The notes: generated from the letters alone by a model not told the origin. Shown: positions 54,221 through 61,766, numbered from the stretch's first letter. The stretch: DNA of 64,000 nucleotides from Lachnospiraceae bacterium (GCA_014804785.1 JAAUZD010000015.1:126945-190944); one strand, 5' to 3'. A program made the numbers and translations.

Positions 54221-56049
54221 ATGTATCTGCCTCCTTCCATGGAACCACAGCCATAATGGTCACAGCGCAGACACCGATCTGCCTCACGAAACGCTTCTTC
54301 CGCTGTCATCGGCACTTCCACATGCAAAAAGTCACATTTTCTCTCAAAGGGGTCTCTCTCCTCAATCTCCGCCCTGCCGGTCGGAACACATTTATTCGGC
54401 ATTGCTGGCGGTGCCGATACCTTGCAGTGCACCTTATGATGGTATCCGAGGTATTCATCGATGTTGTACGCCGCCACCTGTCCTGCCGCAATGGCATTGA
54501 TTGCAGTAGAGGGACCTGTCACACAGTCGCCGCCTGAGAATACGCCTTCCATACCTTCCACCATACAAGTTTCATCCGCATGGATCCGCCCTCTTACGGT
54601 CGGAACTCCCGCCTCCTCAAAGGCAGCAGTGTCGCTTCTCTGTCCGACGCCCAGAATCAGCACATCACATTTAAAACGATACGGATAGTTGCTGGAGTGT
54701 TCTGTCGTGACCATGCCAAAGTTATCATACTCCCCAACAATCTGCGGCTGCAGCCATACGGCGCATACATCCTTCGTCTCCTTATCCGCCTCTATATTGA
54801 GGAAACTCAGTAATGTCTGGAAACGCACGCCCTCCTGCATGGCTCCCTCAATCTCGCTTGGCAGCGCCGTCAAATCATCCCTTTTTCTCGTAAACACATG
54901 GATGGTTTTCGCATTTAAACGAACTGCGGTTCTCGCCGCATCCATTGCCACATTACCGCCGCCGATAAGGACGACTTTCTTTCCTGTCAAATCCATCGGC
55001 CGCCCGTTTGCAACCTCCTGGAGAAAATCTGCTGCGGGAATCACATTCTTACAGTCCGCGTTTTCCATGGGCATCCGATTGCCAATCTGGGCTCCGAGCC
55101 CTAAAAACACTGCGTCATACTCCGAATGAAGCGTCTCAAATGGAATATCCTTTCCGATTCTGGTATTACAATGCACTTCAATGTCTCCGCTCTTTAATAT
55201 TGCTGCAATGTCCTCATCCAATCTTGCTTTCGGCAGACGGTACTCCGGTATTCCGTATCTTAACATTCCGCCCAGCTTCTCATGTTCCTCAAATACAACC
55301 GCCTTATGCCCCATCAACGCAAGAAAATAGGCGGCAGTCAGCCCCGCCGGTCCTCCGCCTACAATGGCAATTTTTTTGCCAGTGCTCACATTTCTCTTGG
55401 GCGTATCCACTTGTTCCGCGCTCACCTGATCCACCGCGTACTTTTTTAGTCCTCTGATATTGATAGGCTCGTCTATGATGGACCTGCGGCATTTTCTCTC
55501 GCAGGGATGCTCGCACACCATGGCGCAGGCTGTTGGGAATGGATTCTTATCCCGTATCATTTGAATGGCTCCCGCATAATCTCCCTCCTTAATCAAGGCA
55601 ATATATCCGGGAACATCCACATGTGCCGGACAAAGCGTAATGCAGGGAACGGTCTGTGTCACATTCTCGACACAACGCCGGCTCTTGATATGGCTCTCAT
55701 ACTCATCTGCAAATTCCTCCATGCTGTCCAACACCATATTCGCTGCCACCACGCCCACAGCACAGTCCGCAGTCTCAACAATCATATGGCACATAGAACG
55801 CATCTTATCAAGCGTTTCCATGTCTGCATCGCCATTCAATATACTCTCAAGCAGCCTCTCCACTTCCACAAGACCATCCCTGCACGGAATACATTTTCCG
55901 CAAGACTGGTTCATGGACATCTGCAGAAATGACCGATACATAGCCAGCGGACACATTCCCGGCGGATAAGAACTCATTCTTGAGCGGAACTTATACAGGG
56001 CAACATCAATCCGCTCATTCATGTTTCCCTTCTTTGCCAGTTTACGCAT
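54217..56049 (-). CDS. NuoF-tail/GltD-like FAD-dependent oxidoreductase, electron partner of formate dehydrogenase
   Basis: 610 residues. Residues about 45-120 contain CGKCIPCRDG and a later MCHMIVETADC, the 4Fe-4S part of NuoF without its FMN/NADH domain. About 130-200 is an N-terminal GltD 4Fe-4S segment (CPAHVDVPGYI, CEHPCERKCRR). The rest is a GltD-type double Rossmann fold with IAIVGGGPAGLTAAYFLA for FAD and VVLIGGGNVAMDAARTA for NAD(P). It probably exchanges electrons between FdhF and NAD(P)H. ATG preceded by CAGGAGG inside the leader element. Confidence 0.92.
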   Translation of the reverse strand: MRKLAKKGNMNERIDVALYKFRSRMSSYPPGMCPLAMYRSFLQMSMNQSCGKCIPCRDGLVEVERLLESILNGDADMETLDKMRSMCHMIVETADCAVGVVAANMVLDSMEEFADEYESHIKSRRCVENVTQTVPCITLCPAHVDVPGYIALIKEGDYAGAIQMIRDKNPFPTACAMVCEHPCERKCRRSIIDEPINIRGLKKYAVDQVSAEQVDTPKRNVSTGKKIAIVGGGPAGLTAAYFLALMGHKAVVFEEHEKLGGMLRYGIPEYRLPKARLDEDIAAILKSGDIEVHCNTRIGKDIPFETLHSEYDAVFLGLGAQIGNRMPMENADCKNVIPAADFLQEVANGRPMDLTGKKVVLIGGGNVAMDAARTAVRLNAKTIHVFTRKRDDLTALPSEIEGAMQEGVRFQTLLSFLNIEADKETKDVCAVWLQPQIVGEYDNFGMVTTEHSSNYPYRFKCDVLILGVGQRSDTAAFEEAGVPTVRGRIHADETCMVEGMEGVFSGGDCVTGPSTAINAIAAGQVAAYNIDEYLGYHHKVHCKVSAPPAMPNKCVPTGRAEIEERDPFERKCDFLHVEVPMTAEEAFREADRCLRCDHYGCGSMEGGRYI

Positions 56050-56060
56050 TACAATCTTCC

Positions 56061-56099
56061 TCCTGTATTTTTACTATGAAAGTCCCGGACAACGCCTTC
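56061..56099 (-). repeat. 39-bp leader element, copy 2 (before the flavoprotein gene)
   Basis: 36 of 39 bases match 39952-39990. It fills the gap between the cNMP-domain gene and the flavoprotein gene, so here it is intra-operonic. The function is unknown; because both copies end in the ribosome site, a translational or processing role is plausible. Confidence 0.75.
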
Positions 56100-56103
56100 C
56101 CCG

Positions 56104-56598
56104 CTACCTCAGCGTATCAAAACATTGCCCCCTGATACTGTACTGTATAATCTTATTCCTGAGCGCTTCTGTCCTTTTATTTTTTATATTTTCTTTTTCA
56201 TAAATATCATCCAGTAAAAGTTCAATATTTTTCTGCATAACATTAAAACTCTGCGCCATACTCCTCATCATATCAACAGCATTTCTCGGATAATTCACAA
56301 CAAATTCTTCCACGGAATCCTTTGTAATCCTCATAAGAAGAGTGTCGTCATATGCGACAGCCGTATAAATACTGGGCTGTTCGGAAAATATGTTCAGTTC
56401 ACCAAAACACCTTGACTTTGAGTAGATTCCGATAATGTGCTCGTCCTTTTCGCCATACCGCATATAGATGACTACAGATCCGGATATAATCTTATACATT
56501 GCATCACAGGCTTCCCCTTCCCGCATAATAATTTCACCTGCACAAAATGTTTGCATCGCATTCTTTTTCTTTAATATATCCTGTTCCAATTCTGCCAT
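56104..56598 (-). CDS. Cyclic-nucleotide-binding-domain (Crp/Fnr-like) protein without a DNA-binding domain
   Basis: 164 residues. The cNMP-binding beta roll covers about 12-115 (GEIIMREGEACDAMYKIISG, CFGELNIFSEQPS at the phosphate cassette). A long helix follows to the end (SFNVMQKNIELLLDDIY), as in the Crp dimer helix. No winged-helix domain: the protein ends about 60 residues early compared with Crp. It cannot act as a normal Crp activator, so it may sense a ligand or pair with another protein. First long gene of the formate dehydrogenase operon. Confidence 0.85.
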   Translation of the reverse strand: MAELEQDILKKKNAMQTFCAGEIIMREGEACDAMYKIISGSVVIYMRYGEKDEHIIGIYSKSRCFGELNIFSEQPSIYTAVAYDDTLLMRITKDSVEEFVVNYPRNAVDMMRSMAQSFNVMQKNIELLLDDIYEKENIKNKRTEALRNKIIQYSIRGQCFDTLR

Positions 56599-56626
56599 AT
56601 TTTAATTCCTCATTCCTTCCTCACAG

Positions 56627-56760
56627 CTTTTTCTCACGCTTTCACACGATGCTTTCCGCCATTTTGATACCGGTTTTTGAAAAGAATTCGTCATCGTATT
56701 CAAAGCAACATGACCGCCTTTGCAACGCCAAACTCCGCTATGTGGTTGAGCGTGAAAAAA
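56627..56760 (-). promoter_or_regulatory. Long-range helix in the leader of the formate dehydrogenase operon
   Basis: On the minus strand TTTTTTCACGCT (56749-56760) can pair with AGCGTGAGAAAAAG (56627-56640), a 12-bp helix with one bulge that would capture the T-tract of the preceding terminator. Inside is at least one more hairpin (CAAAG/CTTTG around 56700-56722). This arrangement could switch the terminator. I could not match it to the molybdenum-cofactor riboswitch consensus. Confidence 0.4.
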
Positions 56761-56778
56761 CATCACCTAACGTGATGT
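56754..56778 (-). terminator. Intrinsic terminator/attenuator after the 36-codon frame
   Basis: On the minus strand: ACATCAC, five-base loop, GTGATGT, then at least six T. A clean seven-bp stem followed by a T-run, overlapping the stop of the small frame and about 160 bases before the next gene. Confidence 0.75.
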
Positions 56779-56873
56779 CTACTATAAACTGAAACGGATG
56801 CGGCAAAACAGCTTACCGACAGAGTGTTAATTGCCACAGCCGCCAGCATCATTCCCATGGTGTGCCGTACCAT
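56763..56873 (-). CDS. Small hydrophobic peptide (36 codons) in the operon leader
   Basis: Reads MVRHTMGMMLAAVAINTLS then VSCFAASVSVYSRHHVR and stops. GGGAGGAGAGG lies five bases before the ATG. A hydrophobic core, one Cys and a basic end give it the look of a small membrane or exported peptide. It follows the LytTR-type promoter by about 35 bases and is followed at once by a terminator. Too short for family assignment; it shares only general features (size, hydrophobic leader, single Cys) with AgrD autoinducer precursors, and lacks their acidic tail. Confidence 0.5.
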   Translation of the reverse strand: MVRHTMGMMLAAVAINTLSVSCFAASVSVYSRHHVR

Positions 56874-56913
56874 GACCCTCTCCTCCCTTTTCAAAATATA
56901 AAACTTATTCTTA

Positions 56914-56941
56914 ATAGTAGTGGATTTCTGCCAAAAAACAA
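56914..56941 (-). promoter_or_regulatory. Promoter of the small-peptide/cNMP/formate dehydrogenase operon
   Basis: On the minus strand: -35 TTGTTT (56936-56941), 16-base spacer, -10 TACTAT (56914-56919). Identical -35, spacer length and distance to the upstream repeats as the promoter at 40111-40138. Confidence 0.7.
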
Positions 56942-56954
56942 GGTCTCTGTCACA

Positions 56955-56983
56955 AACGTCAATTTTTTGGCATGAACGTCAGT
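56955..56983. promoter_or_regulatory. LytTR-type operator, copy 2 (two direct repeats)
   Basis: AACGTCAAT at 56955-56963 and AACGTCAGT at 56975-56983, period 20. On the minus strand the repeats carry GACGTT and end 13 bases before the -35 box. No gene reads rightward from here, so the site acts on the formate dehydrogenase operon only. Confidence 0.65.
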
Positions 56984-57060
56984 CGGCTTTTGAAAGTGAC
57001 CTTCATTCTTAGTATTCTGATATATATCCACACTACCTTAATGCAACTTTTTAATAAAAG

Positions 57061-57088
57061 AATCGAGACCTCGTAAGAAGCCTCGATT
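57061..57088 (-). terminator. Terminator downstream of the cupin pseudogene
   Basis: AATCGAG and CTCGATT form a stem with additional inner pairing, followed on the minus strand by CTTTTATTAAAAA. Confidence 0.5.
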
Positions 57089-57120
57089 TGTTTCGTAATA
57101 TATACCATGGTGATTCTTTT

Positions 57121-57419
57121 TTATCCCAACTTCATATATTCTTCATCTTTCACAGCCTCGCACCATTCTGTTGAACCATCCTCACCCGGGATTTCCAACG
57201 CAAGATGCTGAAACCATGAATCCTTTGAGGCACCATGCCAATGTTTTACGCCGGCAGGAATATTTACCACATCGCCGGGATGTAGTTCCCGCGCCGATTC
57301 TCCCCATGCCTGATACCAGCCACGCCCACTGATACAAATCAACATCATCATTAAGCTCCGCAAATTTCGGAGCCATCTCCCCCCAGACGGTCTCTTCCAG
57401 CTGTTTGTTTCTTTACCAT
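57121..57419 (-). pseudogene. Internally deleted copy of the CMD-cupin gene
   Basis: Starts with a good ribosome site (AAAGGAGAAGG) and an N terminus like that of the intact gene at 22709-23461 (MVKKQTAGRD; then in another frame MAPKFAELNDDV). It then jumps to the cupin half (ISGRGWYQAWGE, LHPGDVVNIPAGVKHWHG). About 110 residues including most of the CMD domain are missing and the frame is shifted twice. The downstream terminator is retained. Confidence 0.75.
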
Positions 57420-57439
57420 AACCTTCTCCTTTCTTAATC

Positions 57440-57997
57440 TCATCCAATCTCTGTGCCGTCCGCGAAGGCATTTCCAACACGTTCGCCCAACACAAGATAT
57501 CCGTTATTTACGGGGTCAAAAGAAATGGGACGCAGCTTCGCAGGATCGACCATGCCATTCTCTCCAAGAACTGATTCATCGGCACTGACATTGACAATCT
57601 CTCCGACAATGTTTCCATCCTCATTAAACTTCACAAGCCTGCACTCCAAAGCCATCGGCAGTTCATTGACAACAGGAGCATCCACATGAACGCTTTTTGT
57701 TACGGTGAATCCTGCCTTTTTCAACTTATCAGGTTCCTTGTTTCCTGAAACAAGACCAACATAATCGCAGGCGGCAACATGCTTCTCGTCGGCAAAGCTA
57801 ATAGTAAACGCCCCCTTTGCTTTGATATTCTTCGTAGTCTTATGATCTGCACTCAGGCAGAGAACTACTTGATTAGAATCATAAATTCCGCCCCATGCGG
57901 CATTCATAGCATCAGCATTCCCTTCCTCGTCATAGGTACCGATAATCAACACCGGCAGCGGATACATCCACGTCTTTGCTCCAAAATCTTTTCTCAT
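57440..57997 (-). CDS. Flavin reductase-like (flavoredoxin) FMN-binding protein
   Basis: 185 residues from MRKDFGAKTWMYPLPVLIIG (AAAGGAG upstream). The flavin-binding split-barrel pattern NAMNAAWGG (here DAMNAAWGGIYDS), FTISFADEKHVAACDYVG and LECRLVKF. Electron transfer via FMN in the cytoplasm. 20 bases upstream of the cupin pseudogene, with which it once formed an operon. Confidence 0.93.
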   Translation of the reverse strand: MRKDFGAKTWMYPLPVLIIGTYDEEGNADAMNAAWGGIYDSNQVVLCLSADHKTTKNIKAKGAFTISFADEKHVAACDYVGLVSGNKEPDKLKKAGFTVTKSVHVDAPVVNELPMALECRLVKFNEDGNIVGEIVNVSADESVLGENGMVDPAKLRPISFDPVNNGYLVLGERVGNAFADGTEIG

Positions 57998-58106
57998 TGC
58001 TTCAACTCCTTTACCTTTCAAATATTGATGTTAAAATGCAATTATTTTCTTCTATATTTCCATTTTAACAGAAAACGATACAAAGAGAAATCTCAATATT
58101 TTATCC

Positions 58107-58796
58107 TCAAATCTTTCCTGTTACCTTTTTCTGCTGCATCCGCCTTAATACTGCAGCAAAATAATGACTGATAAACACAAACAATCCCATAATGGAAACA
58201 TAGTCCAGAAGAAACAGAATCAGAGGTTCTTCAAAATCAAAAAATACAAACTGATTTTTCAGGAACATATAGCTTCCGATATCTCTTTTCGCAAATGCAA
58301 AGATGCCATAGACAGCAATAATAACTGCAACGATCCGCCAGATCCACTTGTGGATTGCTGATAGTTTCTTAATATGTTTTTTTATGATTCCCATCATCAC
58401 CACCCAATGAAATCCCAAGTGGAGACTCATAAGTACAAAACCACCATATGCACAAACCATATGCAGGCTTCTGGCAAAGGACCGTCCCCCACGAATGGAC
58501 AGAGATGAAAATACATAGCGGGACAGAATCACACCGCTTATCATAGAGCCCATCATAGCTAACAGAACGCCGGTCACAAGCACGGTCTGTAAAATACGAA
58601 TAGCAGAATATCTGCCTTTTAACACATTCTGCTCCCAGGCTTTGTTCAGCACATGATGCAGAAGCAACAGTACAAACATTCCAACACCCAACCACTCATG
58701 CACCGCCTGACCGATCAATTCATAAGTCATCAAAAGCAGCAGCAAAACTGTCATTCCAAGATCTACCATTATTTTCAACATCATCTTAGGTTTCAT
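58107..58796 (-). CDS. DUF4405-like membrane protein (cytochrome b-type fold)
   Basis: 229 residues with about five membrane helices. His residues occur within or beside them (HEWLGVGMFVLLLLHHVLN; LHMVCAYGGFVLMSLHLGFHW), the pattern of DUF4405 proteins that resemble b-type cytochromes. Possible heme-binding redox carrier (inference). No obvious operon partner. Confidence 0.8.
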   Translation of the reverse strand: MKPKMMLKIMVDLGMTVLLLLLMTYELIGQAVHEWLGVGMFVLLLLHHVLNKAWEQNVLKGRYSAIRILQTVLVTGVLLAMMGSMISGVILSRYVFSSLSIRGGRSFARSLHMVCAYGGFVLMSLHLGFHWVVMMGIIKKHIKKLSAIHKWIWRIVAVIIAVYGIFAFAKRDIGSYMFLKNQFVFFDFEEPLILFLLDYVSIMGLFVFISHYFAAVLRRMQQKKVTGKI

Positions 58797-58849
58797 ACAA
58801 AACTCTCCCTGTCTATTTTTTAGAGCTTCCCACCATTGACACCCCTGCT

Positions 58850-58880
58850 CCCCGATTCCCCTATCTGCCGGAAACCGGGG
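58850..58880 (-). repeat. Palindromic repeat, copy 1 (downstream of the PPC protein gene)
   Basis: CCCCGATTCCCCTATCTGCC then GGAAACCGGGG; imperfect stem. Similar units at 60356-60386 and 61193-61222 also follow gene ends, so it may be a mobile terminator-like repeat. Confidence 0.5.
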
Positions 58881-58896
58881 AAGCCTGCTAGAAACA

Positions 58897-60285
58897 CTAT
58901 ACTGCCCGGATTATCTTCCCATCAACAGTATATCTTGCGCTGAATCCTCCCAGCAGACCAGTTCCCTGCATCCTTTCATAATTCTTGATTGCAAGTATGT
59001 CTGCCCTATAATCAAGATATGTCTGGTTCTGCCCTAGATCATTGAGCAATTTATCAAGGGGCGCATCCAGCCCTTTTATCCTGCCATTCTCCACTGTGAT
59101 ATCTGACAGTGCCACATTGCCACCCGTTGCTTTCTGCAAAAATGCCTCAATTCCCATTGCCGCTTTCAATATGTACTGCTCCTGCTTGGTCATTCCCTGC
59201 ATACTGGCGTTTATGGAGACATAGGTATCTATCAGCTTCTCGGAAAAACCATTCAGGATATCTTCCACTTTTTTCTTCACAGCCGCATCTTCAATACCGT
59301 CCACCTTTACCTTTCCGTCTATACCAATGCTGACTTCAAAAGAAGGTATGGGAGAAATGCCGGACTGCTCCATCTGCCGGAAAATTTGTTTGCTTATATC
59401 CGCCTGCAGTTTTGCGGAAGCGGTGGCGCTGTCAATCTCCTGTGCAGATGCAAAGATACCGACCAGCCCTTTCTCCTGCTCCGTCAGTTCCTCTCCCGCC
59501 GCCATTTTGGAAAGAAGTTCATCCTTACGGCTTTCATTAAAAACTTCCCCTTCTGCCAGATATTCTGCTGCCTGTTTGTTATGCAGTTCATCCATCTGCT
59601 GTGTATAATATGCCTCGTACTTCTCCCTGATCTGCTGGAGCGCCTGCTTTTCTTCTGTTGCATCCTGTCCGTCATGCAATTTCTGGCGAAGCGCACCGGC
59701 ATATTCCTGCATTTCCTTTGCCTGCTGCCTGAGTACATTGTCCTCTGTCGCCTGCTGCGTCTGAAAGGAAAGGTGGTAATATTCCTCTGCATTTACCGGG
59801 GAACCGTCCTTTGCCAGCACCTTCACCGTATACTCCTTGTTTTCCAAGTTCCAGTTCGGTATGGTCACTCTCTTGCCGCCACTGCCATTGTCCTGCCCGA
59901 TTCCGACCTGATTCCCGTCACCGTCATACAAAACAAGGTCATAATCACAGCCTTCCGGGATGTGGTCGAGCGTCACGGTTATGTCAAGATTGTGTTTATC
60001 AGATATTGTGCCTAAAATCCTGTATTCCGATATATTGAATTTATAATAATCGGCATCGCCCTTATCCGACAGCCTCCCCTGCAGGTAGCCGTCCGGTTTG
60101 TTGATAAGGGAAGTCAGGTCAAGCGCCCTCCCGAAACAATCCACACCCTCAGTTTTATTACTCTTCCAGTAATAATCATTGGAAACCTTTTCATTCTCCT
60201 TGATAACCTTGTTGAAATTCTGGCTCACAGCAAATTCCTTCGGATTCCAATGGATTACTTTGTTTGATAATGATACGCCATTCAT
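58897..60285 (-). CDS. Protein with pre-peptidase-like domain and long helical region
   Basis: 462 residues starting MNGVSLSNKVIHW, with GTGAGGTGAAG upstream. Residues about 60-175 look like a bacterial pre-peptidase C-terminal (PPC) domain (DKGDADYYKFNI, CDYDLVLYDGDGNQVGI, EYTVKVLAKDGSPV). About 180-300 is strongly charged and helical, likely coiled coil. The end (YMERMQGTGLLGGFSARYTV-like) is unassigned. No signal peptide. It is last of the cluster of repeat-associated genes at 58.9-64 kb; function unknown. Confidence 0.7.
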   Translation of the reverse strand: MNGVSLSNKVIHWNPKEFAVSQNFNKVIKENEKVSNDYYWKSNKTEGVDCFGRALDLTSLINKPDGYLQGRLSDKGDADYYKFNISEYRILGTISDKHNLDITVTLDHIPEGCDYDLVLYDGDGNQVGIGQDNGSGGKRVTIPNWNLENKEYTVKVLAKDGSPVNAEEYYHLSFQTQQATEDNVLRQQAKEMQEYAGALRQKLHDGQDATEEKQALQQIREKYEAYYTQQMDELHNKQAAEYLAEGEVFNESRKDELLSKMAAGEELTEQEKGLVGIFASAQEIDSATASAKLQADISKQIFRQMEQSGISPIPSFEVSIGIDGKVKVDGIEDAAVKKKVEDILNGFSEKLIDTYVSINASMQGMTKQEQYILKAAMGIEAFLQKATGGNVALSDITVENGRIKGLDAPLDKLLNDLGQNQTYLDYRADILAIKNYERMQGTGLLGGFSARYTVDGKIIRAV

Positions 60286-60355
60286 TTTACTTCACCTCAC
60301 TGGCCTTAAATGTTCCTATTGTCAGAAGCCCGCCATTCACGAAGCCACCCCAACT

Positions 60356-60430
60356 CCCCGATTTCCCTATCTGCCAGAAATCGGGGAAGCCTGCCCTGTC
60401 TGGCTGTGGTTCATTGGTGATATGCGTCCG
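60356..60430 (-). repeat. Palindromic repeat with tail, copy 2
   Basis: Stem CCCCGATTTC/GAAATCGGGG (60356-60386), then about 45 bases ending TTCATTGGTGATATGCG. Almost the same tail is present at 61224-61263. Confidence 0.6.
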
Positions 60431-60436
60431 GGAACT

Positions 60437-61027
60437 TTATTTTCTGCTCATAAACAAATCATACACACCCCATAATTTCTTATACTGTGCATATCCGGCA
60501 AGGTTATGAGCATTGTACTGCATCTCCATCATTTCCTTCACGTTGCTGAAAAAGTTCTTTTTTAGATTCATTACGCCTGACACATCGGCATCCGACAGAT
60601 CTGCCCCGCTCAGCACGCTGGATGAATAAACATTGTTATCAAGTTTCCCTTCCTTGACCAGATATGCATTTAATGCAAGCATTTCATTCTCTGTTGCTTT
60701 CGACACATCCACCGTCCTCGGATCAATGAATTGTTCATACTCCTGACCGTCCGCCGCTGTAGTAACGACCTTCACCATCGGATTTTCCGCTGTATACCCC
60801 TCTGTCTCATAAACTGTAACATTTCCTCCATCACTCAATGCCCTTGATACCATTCCACCCATCCGCAGATGATACGGCCCATTATAGGAACTTGTTCCCG
60901 AAGTATTCACACCAGAACTCCGTATTGCTCCATCTGCAAAATTCGTTCCTGCTGTGTTCCTCTGTGTCCTTACCATCCCATATCCTGCCATCGGGTAGCC
61001 TGTTGCTCCAATTCCACTAATGCTCAT
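60437..61027 (-). CDS. MSxxGIG-type paralogue 1
   Basis: 196 residues from MSISGIGATGYPMAGYG (GGAGGA upstream). N terminus shared with the genes at 61266, 61858 and, in part, 62425. The middle has KVVTTAADGQEYEQFIDPRTVD then NEMLALNAYL, paralleling IHINKINPRNATLVEMTALE of the gene at 61858 and HAWIIDPRNCSYAELMMLNQ of the gene at 62425. Family unknown; no signal peptide or membrane helix. Confidence 0.7.
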   Translation of the reverse strand: MSISGIGATGYPMAGYGMVRTQRNTAGTNFADGAIRSSGVNTSGTSSYNGPYHLRMGGMVSRALSDGGNVTVYETEGYTAENPMVKVVTTAADGQEYEQFIDPRTVDVSKATENEMLALNAYLVKEGKLDNNVYSSSVLSGADLSDADVSGVMNLKKNFFSNVKEMMEMQYNAHNLAGYAQYKKLWGVYDLFMSRK

Positions 61028-61059
61028 TTCTTTTATTCCTCCATTGTCAACAAATATTT

Positions 61060-61182
61060 TAATGGCAGCCCCTCTGTCGCTCAGAACCACCTCTGCTCCC
61101 TTATAATAAGTCCGAGCAGTTTATTGCTTCATATAAACATACCGCCTAATTTCCTCTGTCAAACTTCATGACAAACACCTCC
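61060..61182 (-). repeat. Leader repeat, copy A (upstream of paralogue 1)
   Basis: About 120 bases closely similar to 63285-63405; the part nearest the gene is also found at 61795-61858 and 63481-63545. It holds AAAGGAGG, a seven-codon frame (MKFDRGN, 61146-61169) and, overlapping it, a promoter-like TTGACA with TGTTTA 17 bases on. Confidence 0.65.
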
Positions 61183-61192
61183 TTTCGCTACT

Positions 61193-61263
61193 CCCCGATT
61201 CACCTATCTGCCGGAAACCAGGGAAGCATGCCCTGTCCGGCTGTGGCTTATTGGTGATATGCG
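61193..61263 (-). repeat. Palindromic repeat with tail, copy 3
   Basis: CCCCGATTCACC.../GGAAACCAGGG is a decayed stem; the tail (ATGCCCTGTCCGGCTGTGGC then TTATTGGTGATATGCG) matches copy 2 well. It follows the stop of the gene at 61266. Confidence 0.55.
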
Positions 61264-61265
61264 CC

Positions 61266-61766
61266 CTATAACTTCTCCAATTTCTCCAGAAAGGCTACAT
61301 AAAACTGCCTTTCTTTGATACGAGCCTGCTGTTCTTCAACGCTTCTCACTTTGTTCGGTTCTAACGGATGGTCAAAATCATAAAGCGCCTGCTCCGTTGC
61401 CCTGATTGCAGACTGCACTGTGCTTCCAAGGATGTCATTCGTATCGCCGATGCCGTTCATCCATTTGTTACCCCGCTGCACCATCATCTGTGATATATGC
61501 GTCAGCATACCATTCCCGGACATACCAAGCCCGTTCACACCGATTTCCTTTGCCGCATCCATCCACGCCTGCTTCACTTCCTCCGGTGCATTCGCCCCAA
61601 CGGATGCAAAGGCTTTTTCCTCATAATCTATTGTTTTATCCTGTGCTGCCTTTTCTTCTACTATTTCCATGAATCCTACAACTCCGGATTCCGCACTTTT
61701 TTCTGTCTTTCTTGATTCATACCCCGCCATCGGGTAGCCTGCAGTTCCTATTCCATTAACGCTCAT
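61266..61766 (-). CDS. MSxxGIG-type paralogue 2
   Basis: 166 residues from MSVNGIGTAGYPMAGYESRK (GGAGG upstream). After the shared N terminus it differs from its neighbours: GANAPEEVKQAWMDAAKEIG then GLGMSGNGMLTHISQMMV. Mostly helical, cytoplasmic-looking. Function unknown. Confidence 0.7.
   Translation of the reverse strand: MSVNGIGTAGYPMAGYESRKTEKSAESGVVGFMEIVEEKAAQDKTIDYEEKAFASVGANAPEEVKQAWMDAAKEIGVNGLGMSGNGMLTHISQMMVQRGNKWMNGIGDTNDILGSTVQSAIRATEQALYDFDHPLEPNKVRSVEEQQARIKERQFYVAFLEKLEKL

Noticed and set aside
56763..56873. Calling the small frame an AgrD autoinducer precursor
   Set aside because: There is no AgrB gene nearby, the tail is basic rather than acidic, and the Cys context is not the usual one.
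56599..56890. Molybdenum-cofactor riboswitch in front of the operon
   Set aside because: The place fits, and there is structure, but I could not find the expected conserved bases; kept as an unassigned leader.
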